Source: DATAEY01 sp045805565 | Lineage (GTDB): Bacteria; Actinomycetota; Thermoleophilia; Solirubrobacterales; Solirubrobacteraceae | Length of the DNA stretch: 60,160 nucleotides | Direction: 5' to 3' | Assembly (NCBI GenBank): GCA_045805565.1 | Contig: JBJMKZ010000030.1 | Coordinates: 1-60,160 of the forward strand | Part shown: positions 43,131 through 51,276 of the stretch, piece after piece | Numbering within the stretch: the stretch's first letter is position 1 | How the letters are laid out: each line of letters starts with the position of its first letter | Made by a program: the position numbers and the translations under genes | The notes under the pieces: generated by a model | Database searches by the model: none | Told to the model about the DNA's origin: nothing | What the model saw: the letters and a program-made list of their open reading frames with translations, nothing else

Positions 43131-43439
43131 TCAGCTCGGGCGGGCCCTCGGACGGGCCGACTCCGGGGCAATCGCGACGTCGGGAAAGTCGAGCTCGGCC
43201 CCGCAGCCGGTGCACAGCGCATCGTGCAGCTTGACGACCCGCCCGCACCCCGGGCAGCGACGCCGCAGCTCGTTGGTCTCGAAGCGGTAGGCCAGGGCCG
43301 CCAGCAGCCCGAGGACCGGAAGCAGCGCCGAGATCAGGAACCAGAGCATGAACGAGCTGCCCTTCAGCTTGCCGATGATGCCTCCCGCCAGCCCCAGACC
43401 GAGGGCGATTGCCAGGTACGCAATGCCGGACCCGCCCAC
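43131..43439 (-). CDS. Small membrane protein with C-terminal zinc ribbon
   Basis: 102 residues from a GTG start. Two hydrophobic helices (about 6-24 and 29-50) are followed by a four-cysteine zinc ribbon, CPGCG near residue 62 and CTGCG near 76, and a short Arg/Pro tail. Many actinobacteria carry such proteins of unknown function; a role in membrane quality control or as a scaffold would be guesswork. It starts 5 bp after the stop of the 56-residue membrane protein gene, so the two are probably co-translated. Confidence 0.75.
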   Translation of the reverse strand: MGGSGIAYLAIALGLGLAGGIIGKLKGSSFMLWFLISALLPVLGLLAALAYRFETNELRRRCPGCGRVVKLHDALCTGCGAELDFPDVAIAPESARPRARPS

Positions 43440-43444
43440 CGGGC

Positions 43445-43615
43445 TCAGAGCACGCGGATGGCCCAGACGATCGCGGCGACGGCGAGCACCAGCGCGACGA
43501 CGCCGGCGATCGCCACCGCGACGTGGATCACCAGCTTGAGGACCACATACGCGGCTACGACGAGGACCACGCCGGCCAGCACGCGCATGGCGAGCGAGGG
43601 ACGTGCTTCTTCCAT
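43445..43615 (-). CDS. 56-residue two-helix membrane protein
   Basis: Mostly hydrophobic: helices about 9-30 and 33-54 with almost no loop, after the polar start MEEARPSLAMR. The ATG lies 6 nt after TACGCT, a -10 box at 43627-43622, which supports an independent leaderless gene rather than a continuation of the long open frame that runs in from upstream. No family is recognised. The zinc-ribbon membrane protein follows immediately. Confidence 0.65.
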   Translation of the reverse strand: MEEARPSLAMRVLAGVVLVVAAYVVLKLVIHVAVAIAGVVALVLAVAAIVWAIRVL

Positions 43616-43621
43616 GCCGGA

Positions 43622-43627
43622 AGCGTA
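43622..43627 (-). promoter_or_regulatory. Candidate -10 box (TACGCT) for the 56-residue protein
   Basis: TACGCT ends 6 nt before the ATG at 43615. The same hexamer with 7-nt spacing precedes cysE. Confidence 0.45.
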
Positions 43628-43650
43628 CTGCTGCCCGGTCCGCGGGACGA

Positions 43651-43806
43651 TCAGTCGTAGACGCGGCGCAGGTGCGCGAACCGCTCGTCGCCGGCGGGCG
43701 GGCGCAGGTCCAGGCGCGCCAGCCGGTAACGGTGTGTGCGGACGTCCGGCAGCGGCGGGCGGTGGTCGGCGACCAAAACCAGCCGGGTGACGGGAGACAG
43801 GTTCAT
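43651..43806 (-). CDS. 51-residue reading frame, possibly the displaced C-terminus of the upstream gene
   Basis: Reads MNLSPVTRLVLVADHRPPLP at its start and ends AHLRRVYD before a TGA. Third positions are nearly all G or C, as in real genes here, while the overlapping frame of the upstream gene loses that bias at the same place. No ribosome-binding site or -10 box precedes the ATG. I think it is the true C-terminus of the membrane protein at 43808-44485, shifted by a frameshift near 43810, rather than a separate gene. Function unknown. Confidence 0.5.
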   Translation of the reverse strand: MNLSPVTRLVLVADHRPPLPDVRTHRYRLARLDLRPPAGDERFAHLRRVYD

Positions 43807-43807
43807 G

Positions 43808-44485
43808 GGCGCGATCTTCGAGGCTCCCGGCCCGGATGGCTTTGGCCGCCCGTACAAAGATCGCCCCCGCCCGCTTCGACCTGCGGTCGAGCGGACGCAG
43901 TCTCAGCGGGCGGCCCGGCCCCGCGGCGTCCAGCGCGGGGCGCATCGGACGAGGTAGCCGGCGGCGCACCCGCCAACGGGCTCCCGAGAAGGCGAGGTTG
44001 GCGACGGTGGCGAAGCCGGCCTCGTCGCTGCGCAGCGCCAGTAGCAGGTGGGCGATCCGATCGGCCGGGGGCAGATCGGGGTCGGCGGCGCGCACGCAGT
44101 AGCAGAACACCCGACGCCCGCCCGGCCGCACCAGCAGCGCTCCGGCCTCGGCCACCAGCCACACGCCGAGCCGGCCGCGCTCCATCACGAGGCCGGTGTG
44201 GCTGAGCAGCTCGCGCGCGTCGTGTCCCACCAGATCGCCCAGCAGCGCCAGCGCGCGGCCTTCGGCGGCGGGGGTCGTGCGCGGGCTGCCCCGCGCGACG
44301 CGGCTCCCGCGCCGGGCGTACAGCTCCGGGATGATCCAGGCCTGGGCCAGCGCGAGGAGCGAGGCGGGAAAGGCCAGCGGTTGCAGCGCGACCAGCAGCA
44401 GCGCGACCGCGACGAGGGGCACGACGTGCGCGACGGTGGTCAGGGTCCAGATCTGGCCGCGGCGCTCCAGCGAGCGCTCGTCCAC
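43808..44485 (-). CDS. Membrane protein of unknown function, probable frameshift at its 3' end
   Basis: About 226 residues from GTG 44485. A charged N-terminus is followed by a long hydrophobic region (about 20-60, TVAHVVPLVAVALLLVALQPLAF with a second helix). A soluble domain has ALLGDLVGHDARELLSHTGLVMERGRLGVWLVAEAGALLVRP and YCVRAADPDLPPADRIAHLLLALRSDEAGF. TACACT lies 11 nt before the GTG. The frame has no stop until 43445, far inside the next gene, and codon bias moves to another frame near 43810. A one-base sequencing error or real frameshift joining it to 43651-43806 would give about 277 residues. The family is not recognised. Confidence 0.6.
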
Positions 44486-44547
44486 CCGTGGCCGCCAGTG
44501 TACGGCGGCCAACTCGGGCAGCGGCGCGGCCTGGTGGTGGGAGACGG

Positions 44548-44772
44548 CTACCCTCCGGCTATGGGCCGGCGCATGACCACCAGGTCGGCGTCCAGCGGCA
44601 GCTCCCGCACCTGGGTGGCCTGGCCCTCTCGCTCGGAGACCACGGCGATCGACCCTCGCTCAAGCTCCTCGCGAAACGCCGCCACCGCGGCCTGGATCGA
44701 GTCGGAGTCCGCGGCCGACCACTCGGCGAGGGTCGTGTGACCGGTGCGGTCCATCCGGACGAGTCGTGACAT
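44548..44772 (-). CDS. 74-residue protein ending in Gly-Gly
   Basis: Starts at ATG 44772 behind a strong AGGAGG ribosome-binding site. Predicted order: two short strands (residues 1-18, MSRLVRMDRTGHTTLAEW), one helix (about 22-40, DSIQAAVAAFREELERG), and three strands to the C-terminus ADLVVMRRPIAGG. A natural Gly-Gly end after a hydrophobic strand is the hallmark of ubiquitin-like and MoaD/ThiS-type beta-grasp proteins, which are activated at that glycine. No E1-like, JAMM or sulfurtransferase gene lies in the window. The beta-grasp reading is inference; the end sequence is seen directly. Confidence 0.75.
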   Translation of the reverse strand: MSRLVRMDRTGHTTLAEWSAADSDSIQAAVAAFREELERGSIAVVSEREGQATQVRELPLDADLVVMRRPIAGG

Positions 44773-44865
44773 GGGACCTCCTCGGACGGGCGAGGGACGG
44801 GGGTGCTCGCAGGCATGGTACGCCGCGCTCGCCACCCGCGGAATGGGCAACCGACGCGCGGGGTA

Positions 44866-45372
44866 GTGGGGCGGTCAGTGCGACTTGCGCTCTCCGCGCT
44901 GCGACGCCGGCCCACCGCAGCCGTGATCACCGCCGTCCTCGCGATGTCCGGCTGCGGGCCCGTGGGCGGCCAGCGTCACCTGACTCCGCTCGATCAGTCG
45001 CGCCTGACGTCGCAACTCGACGAGATCCGCGATGCCGCCGACCGCGGGGACCGCTCCGCCGCCGGCCAGGCCCTGGACGACTTCACCGGCGAGGTGAGGC
45101 GGCTGCAGCGCGCCCGGTGGCTTGACGCGACCACCGCCAGGACGCTCCTGATCGGGGCGGCCCAGGCGCGCCACCGGTTGGAGATCGAGCTCGCCCCGCC
45201 GCCCCAGCCTCAGCCGGCGCAGCCCGCACCGATCCCCAAGCGCGAGCCGGCCAAGCCCAAGCCCTCCAAGCACCCCGCCAAACAGGAGGGGGAGAAGCAG
45301 CACAAGCACAAGGCACAGGACGATCAGGGCTCCGGCCACGGGAAGGAAGACAAGGGTGGCAAGGGGCACTGA
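44866..45372 (+). CDS. Lipoprotein with Lys/Pro-rich tail, coupled to a Ser/Thr kinase
   Basis: 168 residues from GTG 44866 (GTG at 44878 is also possible). The signal peptide ends in the lipobox AMSGC, with an Arg-rich front and hydrophobic core before it. The mature part is a short helical domain (LTSQLDEIRDAADRGDRS, then a second helix with ARWLDATTARTLLIGAAQARHRLEIEL). A tail of about 60 residues follows, first Pro/Gln-rich and then very Lys/His-rich. The 3' end overlaps the kinase gene by 17 bp. It may bind cell-wall polymers or act with the kinase; this is inference from coupling. Confidence 0.75.
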   Translation: MGRSVRLALSALRRRPTAAVITAVLAMSGCGPVGGQRHLTPLDQSRLTSQLDEIRDAADRGDRSAAGQALDDFTGEVRRLQRARWLDATTARTLLIGAAQARHRLEIELAPPPQPQPAQPAPIPKREPAKPKPSKHPAKQEGEKQHKHKAQDDQGSGHGKEDKGGKGH

Positions 45373-46453
45373 GGTCGCGCCCGGGCGCACCCTTCACGGG
45401 GGGCGCTACCGGTTGGACCGGGTGCTGGGCACCGGGGGGATGGCCAGCGTGTGGCTAGCCCTCGACCAGCGTCTGCAGCGGCCGGTGGCGGTCAAGGTGA
45501 TGGCCGACACGCTGGCCGGCGACCCCGACTACGTCCGGCGCTTCGAGCGCGAGGCGCGCATCGCCGCCGGCCTCTCGCACCCCAACCTGGTCGACATCTT
45601 CGACTTCAGCGCCGAGGGAGAGCGGCCGTTCCTGGTCATGGAGTACGTGGCCGGAGGCACCCTGGCTCAGCGCATGAGCGAGGAGGCCGCCGTTCCGGTG
45701 TCCGTGGAGGCGCTGGCCCGCGACCTGCTGGGGGCCCTCGCCCACATCCATGCCGCCGGGATCGTCCACCGGGACATCAAGCCGGCCAATGTGCTCATCG
45801 ACGAGCACGGGCGTCTTCGCCTGACCGACTTCGGGATCGCGCACCCCCGCGACGCGACCCACCTGACGAGCACCGGCCAGGTGATCGGGACCCTGAAGTA
45901 CCTGGCGCCCGAGGTGGCCGAGGGCCAGGCTGCGACGCCGCGCAGCGACCTGTACTCGTGCGGGATCCTCCTGCGCGACTGCGGGCCCGACGGCGGACAG
46001 GTCGCCGAGCTCATCGAGCGGCTCACCGCGCGAGATCCACAGGTGCGCCCGCCGTCGGCGCAGGCGGCGGTCGAGCTGCTGGCGCAGACGGCCCCCACCC
46101 GGCGGGTGGGTGACACCGCGCCGACCGTGGTCTCGGACGCGGCACACGCCACGCCACGGACGGCGGCCACCCGGCCGACCGGGCCGGTCACGCGCGACGC
46201 CGCCGCCCCCGTCGCCGCGCCCGCGGCATCGGGCGTGTCGCCGTCCCACCGTCGCGGCGGTCGGGCGCTGCTGGCGGCGATCGCGGTGCTGGTGGTGGCG
46301 CTGGCGCTCGTCGCGCTGGTCTCGCTGGGCGGCGGCGACACGGGGGGCGGCGGAACCGCCACCGCTCCCGTCCTCCGCCCCGCTCCACGCGACGCGTCGC
46401 TGCAGCGCCAACTCGACGCGCTGGCGCGGATCGTGCGCCAGGCGGGCCGCTGA
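45356..46453 (+). CDS. PknB-type Ser/Thr protein kinase, membrane anchored
   Basis: 365 residues. Kinase domain about 15-260: glycine loop GTGGMASVW at 25-33, ATP lysine Lys47 in VAVKVM, catalytic HRDIKPAN with Asp140, and DFG at 158-160. The region before the single transmembrane helix (about 306-328) is Ala/Thr/Pro-rich. Only about 35 residues follow outside, far shorter than the PASTA repeats of PknB, so it lacks a peptidoglycan sensor. It may instead sense through the overlapping lipoprotein, whose helical motif resembles the kinase's external RDASLQRQLDALARIV. It converges on gatB with a 21-bp gap. Confidence 0.93.
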   Translation: MARGTEVAPGRTLHGGRYRLDRVLGTGGMASVWLALDQRLQRPVAVKVMADTLAGDPDYVRRFEREARIAAGLSHPNLVDIFDFSAEGERPFLVMEYVAGGTLAQRMSEEAAVPVSVEALARDLLGALAHIHAAGIVHRDIKPANVLIDEHGRLRLTDFGIAHPRDATHLTSTGQVIGTLKYLAPEVAEGQAATPRSDLYSCGILLRDCGPDGGQVAELIERLTARDPQVRPPSAQAAVELLAQTAPTRRVGDTAPTVVSDAAHATPRTAATRPTGPVTRDAAAPVAAPAASGVSPSHRRGGRALLAAIAVLVVALALVALVSLGGGDTGGGGTATAPVLRPAPRDASLQRQLDALARIVRQAGR

Positions 46454-46474
46454 TCGGCGCCCGACCGCGCCGGA

Positions 46475-47917
46475 TCAGAGCTGGAGCTTCTCGCGAACCA
46501 GGCGGGTGACCTCCCCGCCGTCCGCCCGGCCCTTGGTCTCGCGCATCACGTAGCCGATGATCGAGCCGATCGCCTTGCCGCGGCCGGCGCGCAGGCTCTC
46601 GACCGCTTCGGGGTTGGCGGCGATGGCCGCGTCCACCACCGCGTCGAGCTCGCCGCCACCCGCGATCGCCCCCAGGTCCTCGGCTTCGACGATCCGCGCC
46701 GGGTCGCCGCCCTGGGTGGCCAGCCGGTCGAGCACCTGCTTGGCGGCGCCGGGGGTCACCGCCTTGGTGGACACCATCCCCACCAGGCTGGCCAGTGCCT
46801 CCGGCGCGACCTTCGACTCCGCCGGGTCGGTCTCGCCGATGCGCGCGACCAGCTCCCCTCCGACCCAGTTGGCCAGAGCCTGGGCCTCGACGCCGTCCCC
46901 GTCGGCGGCCAACGCGCGCTCGAAGTAGTCGCCCAGCTCGACCCGAAACGCGAGCTGGCGGGCGGAGTCGGGGGTCAGGCCAAGCTCGTGGCGGTAGCGC
47001 TCGATTCGCTGCGCCGGAAGCTCGGGCAGGGCGTCCCGGGCGGCCTCGATCATCGCCTCGCTGACCGTCACCGGGACGAGGTCGGGCTCCGGGAAGTAGC
47101 GATAGTCGTGGGCCTCCTCCTTTGACCGCAGCGGTGTCAGCGTCCCGGTGGCGGGGTCGAAGTGAAGGGTCTCCTGCACCACAGTCTGTCCGGCCTCCAG
47201 CAACCCCCGCTGTCGCTCGATCTCCGCCCGCAGCCCGCGCTCCAGGAAGCCGAACGAGTTCATGTTCTTGAGCTCGGTCTTGGTCCCCAGCCCGCTGGTG
47301 CCGACCGGGCGCAGGGACACGTTGGCGTCGCAGCGCAGCGACCCCTCTTCCATTCGCACGTCGGACACCCCCAGCTGCAGCATCGTGGTGCGCAGCAGCG
47401 TCAGCCACTCGCGGGCCTGCCCGGGCGAGCTCAGGTCGGGCTCGGTGACGATCTCCACCAGGGGAGTGCCGCCCCGGTTGAAGTCCACCACGCTCTGATC
47501 GGAGCCGTGGATGCGCCCCGACGTTCCCACGTGAACCAGCTTGGCGGCGTCCTCCTCGAGATGGACGCGGTGGATCCGCACGTCGCCCAGCCGTCCGCCC
47601 CGGCACAGCGGCTCGTCGTACTGGGAGATCTGGTAGCCCTTCGCGAGGTCGGGATAGAAGTAGTTCTTGCGGTGGAACAGCGAGCGCGGGGCGAGATCGC
47701 ACCCCAGCGCCAGTCCGATCATCAGGGCGTAGTGAACCGCTCGCTGGTTGGCGACCGGCAGGCTTCCCGGCAATCCCAGGCACACCGGGCAGGTGTGCGT
47801 GTTGGGCGGATCCCCGAACGCCAGCTCGCAGGAGCAGAACATCTTCGACCGAGTCGCGAGCTGAACGTGGATCTCTAGCCCGATGACCGGTTCGTAGGCC
47901 ACCGCGTCCGTGCTCAT
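46475..47917 (-). CDS. gatB: Asp-tRNA(Asn)/Glu-tRNA(Gln) amidotransferase subunit B
   Basis: tRNA-binding subunit of GatCAB, which converts misacylated Glu-tRNA(Gln) or Asp-tRNA(Asn). 480 residues. The start carries VIGLEIHVQLATRSKMFCSC and the zinc-type cysteines CPVCLGLPG, followed by the FHRKNYFYPDLAKGYQISQYD block, YRYFPEPDLVPV near residue 290, and a C-terminal YqeY-like tail domain (KGRADGGEVTRLVREKLQL). Its ATG overlaps the gatA stop. Last gene of the gatC-gatA-gatB operon. Confidence 0.97.
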   Translation of the reverse strand: MSTDAVAYEPVIGLEIHVQLATRSKMFCSCELAFGDPPNTHTCPVCLGLPGSLPVANQRAVHYALMIGLALGCDLAPRSLFHRKNYFYPDLAKGYQISQYDEPLCRGGRLGDVRIHRVHLEEDAAKLVHVGTSGRIHGSDQSVVDFNRGGTPLVEIVTEPDLSSPGQAREWLTLLRTTMLQLGVSDVRMEEGSLRCDANVSLRPVGTSGLGTKTELKNMNSFGFLERGLRAEIERQRGLLEAGQTVVQETLHFDPATGTLTPLRSKEEAHDYRYFPEPDLVPVTVSEAMIEAARDALPELPAQRIERYRHELGLTPDSARQLAFRVELGDYFERALAADGDGVEAQALANWVGGELVARIGETDPAESKVAPEALASLVGMVSTKAVTPGAAKQVLDRLATQGGDPARIVEAEDLGAIAGGGELDAVVDAAIAANPEAVESLRAGRGKAIGSIIGYVMRETKGRADGGEVTRLVREKLQL

Positions 47918-49338
47918 GCCCGGGCCGGGCTTCCGTCGAAGCCGATCGCCTGCTCGAGCGCGTACGCGGCGGCCAGGATCCGGTTTTCGCTGAACGCCGG
48001 TCCGGCGATCTGGAACCCCGTCGGCAGCCCGTCCACCAACCCGTTGGGAATCGAGATGGCCGGAATTCCGGCCAGGGGCATCGGCACCGTGCAGTAGTCA
48101 CTCAGGTACATGGCCAGCGGGTCGTCGACCCTGGCGCCGAGCTCGAAGGCGACGGTCGGGCTGGTGGGCGTGACCACGAAGTCGAACCGGGCGAAGGCTT
48201 CGCGGAAGTCCTCGGCGATCTTGGTCCGCACCCGCTGGGCCCGCCCGTAGTAGGCGTCGTAGTAGCCGGCCGACAGCGCATAGGTCCCCAGCATGATGCG
48301 ACGCTTCACCTCGGGGCCGAAGCCGTTGGCGCGCGTGCGCATGTACATCTCGCGAAGGTCCGCGTCGCCGTCCACCCGCAGCCCGTAGCGCACTCCGTCG
48401 AAGCGGGCCAGGTTCGAGGACGCCTCGGCCGGCGCGATGAGGTAGTAGGCGGCCAGGGCATGGGGCGCGTGCGGGAGGCGGCACTCCTCGACCCGGGCGC
48501 CCAGCTCCTCGGCCAGCCGCAGCGTGGCAGCGAAGCTCTCGCGGACGCCGGGCTCGATGCCCTCCGCCTCGGCCGACAGCTCGTCGGGCACTCCGAGACG
48601 GACGCCGCGCAGGTCGTCGGCGTGGGGCAGCTCGATCTGCTCCGGAAACGCCAGGGACGTCGAGTCGCACGGGTCCCTGCCCACCATGTGGGCCAGCAGC
48701 AGCGCCGCGTCGGTCACGTCGCGAGACAGCGGCCCCGCCTGGTCGAGCGAGGAGGCGAAGGCAATCATCCCGTAGCGCGAGACCGCGCCGTACGTCGGCT
48801 TGAGTCCCACGACGCCGCACAGGGCGGCGGGCTGGCGGATGGACCCGCCGGTGTCGGTCCCGATCGCCCACGGCGCCAGGCCGGCGGCGACCGCGGCCGC
48901 GCTGCCGCCCGACGACCCGCCCGGCACCCGCCCGCGATCCCAGGGATTGAGCACCGGGCCGAAGCCGGAGTTCTCGCTCGAGGATCCCATCGCGAACTCG
49001 TCCTGGTTGGTCTTGCCCAGGAGCCGGGCGCCCGCGTCGCGAAGCCGCGCCACGGCTGTGGCGGTGTAGGGCGGGCGATAGCCCTCGAGAACCCTCGACG
49101 CCGCCTGGCTGGGCACGCCCTGGGTGCAGAACAGGTCCTTGACCGCCAGCGGGGCACCGGCCAGCGGCGCGGCCTGCGGCGGCTCCGGAGGGCGCTCGTC
49201 GGCGACCCAGGTGAACGCGTTGAGGTCATCGGCCGCGGCGCGGTCGCGGTAGGCGTCCCACAGCTCGCCGGGCGACAGCTCCCCGGCCCGGATGCGCTCG
49301 ATCGCCTGGGCCCCGGTGAGGGCCAGCACCTCGCTCAT
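47914..49338 (-). CDS. gatA: Asp-tRNA(Asn)/Glu-tRNA(Gln) amidotransferase subunit A
   Basis: Amidase-signature glutaminase subunit. 474 residues. The catalytic Lys lies in PLAVKDLFCTQG near residue 65. GKTNQDEFAMGSSSENS follows near 110, then the glycine/serine core PGGSSGGSAAAVAAG near 135 and the catalytic serines in GTDTGGSIRQPAA near 160. The ATG overlaps the gatC stop (ATGA). All catalytic elements are intact. Confidence 0.97.
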   Translation of the reverse strand: MSEVLALTGAQAIERIRAGELSPGELWDAYRDRAAADDLNAFTWVADERPPEPPQAAPLAGAPLAVKDLFCTQGVPSQAASRVLEGYRPPYTATAVARLRDAGARLLGKTNQDEFAMGSSSENSGFGPVLNPWDRGRVPGGSSGGSAAAVAAGLAPWAIGTDTGGSIRQPAALCGVVGLKPTYGAVSRYGMIAFASSLDQAGPLSRDVTDAALLLAHMVGRDPCDSTSLAFPEQIELPHADDLRGVRLGVPDELSAEAEGIEPGVRESFAATLRLAEELGARVEECRLPHAPHALAAYYLIAPAEASSNLARFDGVRYGLRVDGDADLREMYMRTRANGFGPEVKRRIMLGTYALSAGYYDAYYGRAQRVRTKIAEDFREAFARFDFVVTPTSPTVAFELGARVDDPLAMYLSDYCTVPMPLAGIPAISIPNGLVDGLPTGFQIAGPAFSENRILAAAYALEQAIGFDGSPARA

Positions 49339-49619
49339 CCGCCGGGCGACGGGACCCGGAAGCCCTCGGCGTCCGTGTCGGGGGCGGCCGCCAGCGCGAC
49401 CTCTCTAGGCAGCGACGGCCCTGGCTCGTCGGCCCGCAGCGCGCTCGGCACGTTGATCACGTGAGAGGTGGGCGGGACGCCCTCGAGGTCGAGCTCGGAG
49501 ATCGTCTCGATGTGGTCGAGGACCGCCGACAGCTCCCTGGCCATCCGCTCGACCTCCGCCTCGGACAGCTCGAGACGGGCCAGGTTCGCCACGTGGAGCA
49601 CCTCGGCGCGGTCGATCAT
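49335..49619 (-). CDS. gatC: Asp-tRNA(Asn)/Glu-tRNA(Gln) amidotransferase subunit C
   Basis: 94-residue stabilising subunit of GatCAB. The opening MIDRAEVLHVANLARLELSEAEVERMARELSAVLDHIETI matches the family closely. The C-terminal part has the loop GVPPTSHV and ends Phe-Arg-Val-Pro-Ser-Pro. Operon order gatC-gatA-gatB with start-stop overlaps. A TAGAAT -10 box lies 9 nt before the ATG. Confidence 0.95.
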   Translation of the reverse strand: MIDRAEVLHVANLARLELSEAEVERMARELSAVLDHIETISELDLEGVPPTSHVINVPSALRADEPGPSLPREVALAAAPDTDAEGFRVPSPGG

Positions 49620-49628
49620 CGATGGGCG

Positions 49629-49634
49629 ATTCTA
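49629..49634 (-). promoter_or_regulatory. Candidate -10 box of the gatCAB operon (TAGAAT)
   Basis: TAGAAT, a close match to TATAAT, ends 9 nt before the gatC ATG, suggesting a leaderless gatCAB transcript. Confidence 0.5.
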
Positions 49635-49698
49635 CGCGCAGCCGGGCGGATTCCCGCCTGGAATACGGCGCGCCGGCGGCTCGTCGTGGTCCGCCCCC

Positions 49699-50274
49699 TC
49701 ACCCCGTCGGAGGAGCCGCCTCGCTCGGCGGCGACCCGCCCTCGGACGGCGAGGCGGGTGGCGCGGCGCGCGTGGCGACCGTCGGTTCCGGCCGCCCGTG
49801 GTCGAGCCGCGGGACGATGTCGCCGAGCGTGGTGCCCTCCTCCTGCATCGACAGGAAGCCCCCCAGGGCGATGACGCCGCAGACCACGAGGCCGAGGTAG
49901 GCGCCGAACCGGATGTCGGTCAGCGAATCGCGCCCCAGCGGCTCGTTGACCAGCCGGTAGAACACCAGCACCGTGACGAACACCGCCAGGGCGGTGACCA
50001 CGACGCTGGCGGCGATCGGCAGGGCGACCGAGCGTTGGGTGCCGGCCAGCACCGCCACGCCGATAGCCGTCAGTGCCGTGACCAGCAGCAGTAGGTCGAG
50101 GATTCCGAACGCCTGCCAGGCGTTGAAGCTGGACTGCAGCTGATGGCCGGCGGCGGCGGCGGCCAGGCCGAGCTGGGGGTTGGGGGCGTACCAGGGCAGG
50201 AACATCACCACCAGGAGCGCCACGCCGGCGGCGCCGGAGATCACCTCTCCCAGCCGCAGCCTGCCGAGATCCAT
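49699..50274 (-). CDS. Four-helix membrane protein of unknown function
   Basis: 191 residues. Hydrophobic segments near 14-30, 54-75, 82-107 and 127-145. The loop after helix 1 has WYAPNPQLGLAAAAAG. The last 40 residues are a soluble Pro/Ser/Glu-rich tail. I do not recognise a named family. It lies upstream of gatC on the same strand with an 80-bp gap that holds the gat promoter. Confidence 0.75.
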   Translation of the reverse strand: MDLGRLRLGEVISGAAGVALLVVMFLPWYAPNPQLGLAAAAAGHQLQSSFNAWQAFGILDLLLLVTALTAIGVAVLAGTQRSVALPIAASVVVTALAVFVTVLVFYRLVNEPLGRDSLTDIRFGAYLGLVVCGVIALGGFLSMQEEGTTLGDIVPRLDHGRPEPTVATRAAPPASPSEGGSPPSEAAPPTG

Positions 50275-50381
50275 CGCCTACGCCCCCGATCGACGTTCGT
50301 GGTGCAGGGCAGCGGGCATCGGCCGCAACGGTACCCGGTCAGCCGACGGCGCCCGGTGACGCCGGCCGGGCGATCCCCCGG

Positions 50382-51242
50382 TCAACCCTCGAGGCCGAGC
50401 TGGGACCGGGCCGCCGTCAGCGTGTTGCGCAGCAACATCGCGATGGTCATCGGCCCGACGCCTCCCGGAACCGGGGTGATCGCGCCGGCCACCGCCGCCA
50501 CGGGCTCGAAGTCCACGTCGCCGACCAGGCCGTCGGGCCCGCGGGTGATGCCCACGTCGACCACGGCGGCCCCGGGCTTGACGAACTCGGCGGTCACCAG
50601 CCGGGGCACGCCGCTCGCCGCGACCAGGACGTCCGCCCGAGCGCACTCCGCGCGCAGGTCGACGGTGCGCGAATGGCAGACGGTGACCGTGGCGTCGCGC
50701 TCGATGAGCAGCGTCGCCAGCGGGCGCCCCACCAGTAGCGAGCGCCCCACGACGACCGCGCGCGCCCCCTCGAGGCGAACCTCGTAGGCGTCCAGCAGCT
50801 CGATCACTCCCGACGGAGTGCAGGGCCGTAGGCCCGGTCGGCCCTGCGCCAGGCGTCCCGCGCTGGCCGGCGTCAGCCCGTCGACGTCCTTGTCCGGGTC
50901 GATCAGCGCGGTCAGGGCGCCCCCGTCCAGGTGCTCGGGCACCGGGAGCTGAAGCAGGATGCCGCTGACGCGGGGGTCGGCGTTGAGCTCGCCCAGCAGG
51001 CCGGCCACCCGGTCGTGGGTGGAGTCCCCCCCCAGCCGGTGGTCGAAGCCTTCGATGCCGACCTCGGTCGACGCGCGCTGCTTGCCCGCGACGTACACGC
51101 CCGAGGCCGGGTCGTCGCCGACCAGCACGGTCGCGAGCCCGGGTGCACGCCCCGCCCGCGCCTCGAAGTCGGCGACGCCGTGGCCGACCTGCGCCCGCAC
51201 GCGCTGGGCGACCGCCTTCCCGTCGATGATCCTGGCCGGCAT
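50382..51242 (-). CDS. folD: Methylenetetrahydrofolate dehydrogenase/cyclohydrolase
   Basis: Bifunctional one-carbon enzyme interconverting methylene-, methenyl- and formyl-tetrahydrofolate. 286 residues, normal. YVAGKQRASTEVGI near residue 50 holds the catalytic Lys in the family block; GILLQLPVPEHLD near 95, PDKDVDGLTPASAG near 117, GRSLLVGRPLATLL near 165, and the C-terminal PGGVGPMTIAMLLRNT near 258 are all present. A TAGGGT -10 box lies 10 nt before the ATG. Serine made by SerA is the usual source of one-carbon units. Confidence 0.97.
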   Translation of the reverse strand: MPARIIDGKAVAQRVRAQVGHGVADFEARAGRAPGLATVLVGDDPASGVYVAGKQRASTEVGIEGFDHRLGGDSTHDRVAGLLGELNADPRVSGILLQLPVPEHLDGGALTALIDPDKDVDGLTPASAGRLAQGRPGLRPCTPSGVIELLDAYEVRLEGARAVVVGRSLLVGRPLATLLIERDATVTVCHSRTVDLRAECARADVLVAASGVPRLVTAEFVKPGAAVVDVGITRGPDGLVGDVDFEPVAAVAGAITPVPGGVGPMTIAMLLRNTLTAARSQLGLEG

Positions 51243-51252
51243 CGGCGGCCGG

Positions 51253-51258
51253 ACCCTA
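51253..51258 (-). promoter_or_regulatory. Candidate -10 box of folD (TAGGGT)
   Basis: TAGGGT ends 10 nt before the folD ATG. Its surroundings, TTAGGGTCCGG, are nearly the same as TTAGGGTTCGG before cysK. Confidence 0.45.
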
Positions 51259-51276
51259 ACGGTCGCCGCGGCCACC

